64,000 nt of DNA, taken from the NCBI GenBank assembly GCA_026182355.1, contig JAPFBL010000236.1, forward strand, positions 1-64,000, given 5' to 3'. Positions 59,166-64,000 of the stretch are shown one piece after another. The notes beneath the pieces are model-generated. The model made no database searches. It was given only the letters and a program-made list of their open reading frames with translations, and was not told the origin of the DNA. Origin of the DNA: Hermatobates lingyangjiaoensis (Eukaryota > Arthropoda > Insecta > Hemiptera > Hermatobatidae). Position 1 is the first letter of the stretch; the number at the start of each line of letters is the position of its first letter. The position numbers were made by a program, and so were the translations under genes.

Positions 59166-59786
59166 TATCAGAAATTATTATAAACCGTCACAAAACAAAA
59201 CTATTTTCATGGAACAAGGATGTAAACATAACAGTAAGTTAAATAAAATTGATCACTAAAAAAATAAATATCACGAAGTCTAATACTAGGAACATTTAAC
59301 ATTCAATACATTACAAGGATGGATAAAAGACAAATTAAAGTTAGGATGGGGGGGCATTCAACCTAGCAGTTTGAGCTGACGTGTGCTACCTATCTGCTGT
59401 TGGTTTAATTTAGGCTTATTATCCAGAATCAGAAGTGCTGATAGATAGTGTTCAACGATAGTTGAAGTCATATGAACACTGATCATTTTCTTAACCTTTG
59501 CACTATAAGACTGTTATAACTAAGTACGAAGTTATATTTATAATGTATAATTTTCAAAAATGGGACTAATGATATCCAATAGTTAAATAATATGCCTTAG
59601 GGAATTTTTTGATCTGCATTAACACCTGATTAAGTGGCGGGAATTTTAAATTGTTATATTTAAAATTGTTTACTACTTAAGATGTAATTTGTATTTGTAT
59701 GTTCATATATAATTTTCTATAATCTGAAGATGTTAAATATTTATGTGTTAATAATATTTATATTGTTAAGTTGAACTGTTGAAAAT
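59166..59786. other. Intergenic sequence before FANCL
   Basis: No gene. Unique-looking, includes a short G-run near 59348. It must contain the FANCL promoter, but no clear core element can be assigned. Confidence 0.5.
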
Positions 59787-61152
59787 ATGTCTCATAATGA
59801 AGTACTTGAATTATACAGACAGTTTCCTTACTTAGTTCCTAATAATAGTTACTGCCGTTGGGAAGGTATAATTGAAAATAAGGTACGAAATTACGTATTA
59901 TTTTTATTATTTATTTATAATCTGAAGTGATGTGCAATCTTTTATTTGCAGGGAGTGTCACACTCTTTTTTATTTATTGTTCCAAATTATCCATCTGTGA
60001 ATGGATTAATAATTCACTCATCGAATGATGTTAAGCTATTGATATCATCTATTGACAAAGAGGTATGGTTGGCTTAACATTTCTTTATAATATTTTCACT
60101 AAAGAAGTAAATGAAAAACCTCATCCACTATATCTTTAGTCAAGTACCACGGACATTATTTGTAAGTTTACTAGCTTAATTTATGAAAACACTTCACAAA
60201 ATGTTTCATAAATATCTGGATAGATTGTGATTCCCATCATATTATTCAGTTCTTCTTTGTGGCAATGAATGCTGTTCTGACAATTACATTATAATATGAA
60301 TAATGAAAGGGAAAAAATGTATTTGGGTAAAGAACACAATTTTTCTATTAGTAAAATGTTGGTCCTTTGAAGTGGAGACTTTTTTTCGTTATTTGTTGGT
60401 TGTCAATGGTAAATTAAGATCTATCATATTCATTACAGTAGCTATACAGTTTCGTTATTAGCCTGATTTAATTACTACCTAAATTCAAATATTTTGTTCA
60501 TGATCGTACGATTTTAATGTGAAAATTATAATTTGGAATGCCTAAAGCATGAAGTTTTCGTGTCTTTGAAGACGAGAAAAAATGATATTTATTATTGGCT
60601 TACCTTATTATTTAATATTTGGTAGATCGCAATGTGTGATCCACTCCAAAGAGATATATTTTACTTTACAGTTGACCGGATGTCAGTTATAATATAAAAC
60701 AGTAATTGCAGGTAAGTAGTGAAATATCTCATTTTATTTTTCAGTGAAAACAGTTGTGTACTTTTTTTTAAAAAAAAAAAGGTTTAAATGTATTTCCAGT
60801 AAAATTTATGATAGTTGGTTTATTTTAGATTAAAAAAGCTGCGACATTTTTGGAAGTTCTCTCTTTAATAAAATCATCATTGAAAGATGTTAAAAGTCAA
60901 GCATCAAGTGATTTACTGAATTTGAAATCTTTACAATCTTGGGAAAATGTTATAAGAGACATTGAATTGTATATTGGCAATGAAAACGTGGATAGTTTTA
61001 ATGCAGAAGTGAAATGGGTACGACTAAATCATGAAGACAGTACAGGGTTTGTACACAGTGTTCGTGTTCAGTTTGGTGTCAACTATCCTCGTGTTCCTCT
61101 TACTTTGATGGAAGCCGATTTACCAGATCAAGTCATCTCTGTTTTGAAAAAG
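59787..61152 (+). CDS. FANCL: FANCL, Fanconi anaemia E3 ubiquitin ligase, 5' part (exons 1-3)
   Basis: Three phase-0 exons: 59787-59882 (MSHNEVLELYRQFPYLVP...), 59952-60062 (GVSHSFLFIVPNYPS...) and 60829-61152 (IKKAATFLEVLSLIK...). They give 177 residues. The order matches FANCL: an N-terminal ELF domain (about residues 1-100), then the start of the UBC-RWD-like region (ELYIGNENVDSFNAEVKWVRL, then VQFGVNYPRVPLTL, a beta-strand/YP.VP pattern). Known FANCL is about 375 aa and ends in a RING-type domain that monoubiquitinates FANCD2 and FANCI in cross-link repair. Those parts are not found in the remaining 2.8 kb and presumably lie beyond the window. Each exon has AG/GT borders and the frame is unbroken. 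Divergent, so the name rests on the pattern rather than close identity. Confidence 0.75.
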
Positions 61153-62480
61153 GTAATTAAATATAACTATCTCTAATATTTATTGATGTATTTTGCATGC
61201 TCGCCAAAGCCACTACATATTGTATGATCAGTACTTCTTCCACTCACGTTTTCCTCATTATCACCAGATATCTGTTGTTCTTATCTAAGTACTATATAAG
61301 TTTCTATTTTAGTTTATAACTATTAGTGATTTTTCTATTTTACCTTATAACTTCTCCATTTCATAATAAAAATGTTGAAATCTGTCTTCTCCTAGTTCCT
61401 TAATTTGTCGTAGATATCTTAAATAAAAAGTTTGTTTGTTTTCATCAATAGTGGAATTATTTCACTTCTACATCTTTCGATAAGTCTGCAATGCTAAAGG
61501 AGATATTTTGTTCGTCTATTCCACTATATTGATAAGCTGGTGATATTAATATTATAAGCATTAGTATAAAGCTATTATTAGAAAAATTTCTTCATCTACT
61601 AGAATTAAAATAAATATTTCATAAATTATTGGCTAGTAATTACATTTCTCCTCCTATTCTTAGTCACGGTAGTATTAGTTCTTGACCTTTTTTGAGTCAC
61701 AGAAAATATTGGAAAATCTAGTAAATGTTTCAATATTACGTACATACTGCCAATTATGACTATTACTTCTTGTTAACTTGTGTTTTATTTCAATTGTGAA
61801 CCAATAAAACAACATTGCATGCAGTGAATGTACTTTATTAAATCTCATATAGTGTATGATATGCATAAAGTAAATAATCTGAAAACTGAAATACAATCAT
61901 ATTTGGTATTATAAATGAGAAAAAACTTTTATGTTGTTCAAATGTTCATTTCAGCGTTGAGATTGTTGTTTCACAAACCCCTTTGGCTCGAGGTTAAAAA
62001 AAAACCGTGATCTAAGTCTGGGAACTGGAATTTTTGCTATTTTTATTCAACTTAAGGTTGTTATTACAATATATATATATATATATATATATACAAAAGT
62101 ATAATGTTCAGAGATATGAAGCAAGTTTCTTCAAATTATGGTTATATTTGTAATAATATATGCTTACAGGAAGTATTGTTCCAAAATTTACAATATTATA
62201 AATAAATAAGTTACACTATTTATAAACAGTATACATATTACACTATATAAATAGTGCTAACATATATATAAAATATTAAGATGTAAATATACCGCCTGCA
62301 TATTCCACGGAGTCTAAATGACTATTTTATTTTATATATGCACGTATACTCAAATTTTTTTTACACAAAAATGATCAACGAATAAGGATTGTAAAATCTG
62401 TAAACATAAGTTAACACATCTATCCAAAATCATGAGTTTTTTCATGAGTACTAATTCCTCATATTACAATTAAGGTTTCA
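61153..62480. other. FANCL intron or intergenic, AT-rich
   Basis: No exon recognised. A TA microsatellite lies at 62069-62093. Confidence 0.45.
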
Positions 62481-63330
62481 TATTAATGAAATTTCCATTA
62501 ACTGTGCAATCTGTTATAGTGTGGTATTTACTCATGTTAGGAAAAGTATTGAGTCTCCACATAAACTTCTGTGATTGCAGTTACATAGGAATGACCATTC
62601 GCAATTTTGAAAAAAGAATTAAAGAACACCAAAAAGAGTATATTCAAAAAAGAGAAAGAAATAAAAGTAGTGAGCATTTCATTTCCCACTTTGCAAACAC
62701 CTTATAACTAATAACCATAGTTATTGATCCAAATACTAATTTAAAAAAAAAACATATCAATAAAAAGGATCAGGAAATAGCAGGGTTAGAGGTTTTTGAA
62801 ATAAACAAATCATTCAGAAAGAACACCTTTCTATGTATTAATGAACAGATACCAAGATGCACAACATTTCTTGACCTTTTTATATAATTAGGAAGATGTG
62901 TTTTCCTCTTGCTAAAACAGCCGGAGTGTTAAATATAAGAGTGACAGTCAGTACATGTTCTCATGGTACAGTTAGGCTAATATACCTGGCAAGACCTCCT
63001 GCATTCCTTTGAACTCCTCCCACCCCCTAAAAACACTCCCTGACACCCTCAGTCCTTGCTTGGTCTCACCTCCCGAACAACCACCCCAGCAGAGCAGGTA
63101 TTTAAGAATCTCTTTTATGTGTAAATTAAACATGTCTCAGTATGTAGTTTTAAGTTAAGGATCAATTGAAGCCATTTCAATATTATTCCCGTCGTCACTT
63201 AATAGTGTCAGATGTATTCATTTTAATTAATTCGCCCCTATGTTTCCAAAAGCTCTTAAATGCATATATATTTTTTTCTAGATGTAACTTAGAAGAACAT
63301 CAAGTGTTCGAAACGCGTTGTTTAGTTTCT
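62480..63330 (+). mobile_element. Penelope-like element 3' remnant with GIY-YIG and hammerhead-like end
   Basis: The frame 62486-62707 contains FCDCSYIGMTIRNFEKRIKEHQKEY, a GIY-YIG core distinct from the one at 20595, so it is a second PLE lineage. After a stop, the frame resumes with KDQEIAGLEVFEINKSFRKN and ends LFI-stop near 62886. A GC-richer UTR (62940-63100) with a TATTTAAG box follows, then a hammerhead-like motif at 63290-63320. If FANCL continues to the right, this element lies in its intron. Confidence 0.65.
63284..63322 (+). ncRNA. Hammerhead-like motif at PLE end
   Basis: CTTAGAA, then a perfect GAACA/TGTTC stem with a TCAAG loop, then GAAACGCGTTG. The stem, its G-C closing pair and GAAACGCGT match PLE hammerheads; the CTGATGA strand is degraded, so it is probably inactive. 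Confidence 0.45.
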
Positions 63331-64000
63331 TGTAATAAACTCTTTTTGTGTGAAGACTTAATACTTTTCCTAACATAATGTAATTGTAAATGACTTAGCT
63401 TTCGCAATGGCTATTCAGGTCAGTGGGCCCTTGGCTCTTGAATAATCCTTCACCTCTCTCTATCCAGAGCTTCTCTTCTCCAATTCCTATTTTTCAACTT
63501 ACTTGTACCTTTTTAAATCTCATCTTTCTATTTTATTTTAGACTTTTTATTTCTTTCTTCTTTTGTTGAAGGAAGTATCTGGCCTACTTTTCTGTGATCG
63601 TTCTTCTTCCATTCTAGCAGCATACTCCATCTATCTTAACCGATATGTTTTAATGAAATTGAAAATATGTCCATTACTTAACGAGCTCTCAATTTCTGCA
63701 TTACTCTTAATTTTACATCAGCCATTAACTTGTCTTGCATATAACTGTTACTGTTTATTTTCATCCTTCCTTGCGATTCTGAGTCAGACTAATAGGGTTT
63801 CATAAAAACTGTTTCTAATGCCCCCATACTTATAGGCATTCAGCTTTTAGTGTTATTCTAGAAGTGGAAAGTGTGGCTCATTTATTATTAGGTACCCATT
63901 TTAGTTATAGGACGAGCCAAATTACCTGCTTGATTCTACATCGGCACCCCTAAACTTACCTCACAGGTAGAGGTAACTTTTGTATAAGCTAGAGTCGAAG
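63331..64000. other. Unannotated right end
   Basis: No gene, repeat or RNA is recognised; small open frames (63166-63378, 63563-63805) show no domain. Confidence 0.4.

Noticed and set aside
62503..62530. CAIC-like codons that could suggest a FANCL RING exon
   Set aside because: The surrounding frame is a PLE GIY-YIG domain and no further zinc-ligand spacing follows.

Overview
This is eukaryotic DNA from an animal. It is AT-rich, has GT-AG introns, (TA)n microsatellites and many degraded transposable elements. The C2H2 fingers use CxxCx12Hx4H spacing without TGEKP linkers, and FANCL and Penelope-like elements are present. This points to an arthropod, most likely an insect; the order cannot be settled from sequence alone. 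There is no prokaryotic feature. About 55 kb is a young cluster of tandemly duplicated zinc-finger genes, and the right 8 kb carries the 5' half of FANCL. || Layout. 0-4 kb: repeats, a shrunken Helitron with a readable helicase relic and 3' terminus, and a hAT-like element ending 44 bp before a start codon. 4-18.5 kb: zinc-finger pair 1, genes ZF1 and ZF2, both broken. 18.5-21.4 kb: two Penelope-like element (PLE) remnants and fold-back repeats. 20.9-37.3 kb: pair 2 (ZF3, ZF4). 37.3-53 kb: pair 3 (ZF5, ZF6), a recent tandem copy of pair 2 offset by about 16.4 kb. 54-58.5 kb: a lone gene, ZF7, broken. 59.8-61.2 kb: FANCL exons 1-3. 62.5-63.3 kb: a further PLE remnant. || Gene architecture. ZF1, ZF3, ZF5 and ZF7 are 'short' genes: a 28-nt exon 1, a 63-nt exon 2 and one large finger exon. 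ZF2, ZF4 and ZF6 are 'long' genes in which the exon 2-3 module is duplicated. All junctions are phase 1, so exon 3B can splice in frame to a second exon 2. With these splice sites ZF3 encodes 947 aa, ZF4 560 aa and ZF6 559 aa. ZF5 is intact except for a 2-nt deletion in exon 1. The N-terminal half has no finger but repeats four psi-K-x-E (SUMO-type) motifs; the C-terminal half of ZF3 and ZF5 is a 174-bp tandem array of finger pairs. || The likeliest less-described content is (i) this N-terminal module and gene family, with alternating constant and variable fingers, gene conversion and birth-and-death decay, and (ii) PLE-derived fold-back repeats carrying hammerhead-ribozyme-like cores in several sequence versions, some stacked as successive hairpins inside an intron of the long genes. 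That the zinc-finger genes act on the transposons around them is only a hypothesis.
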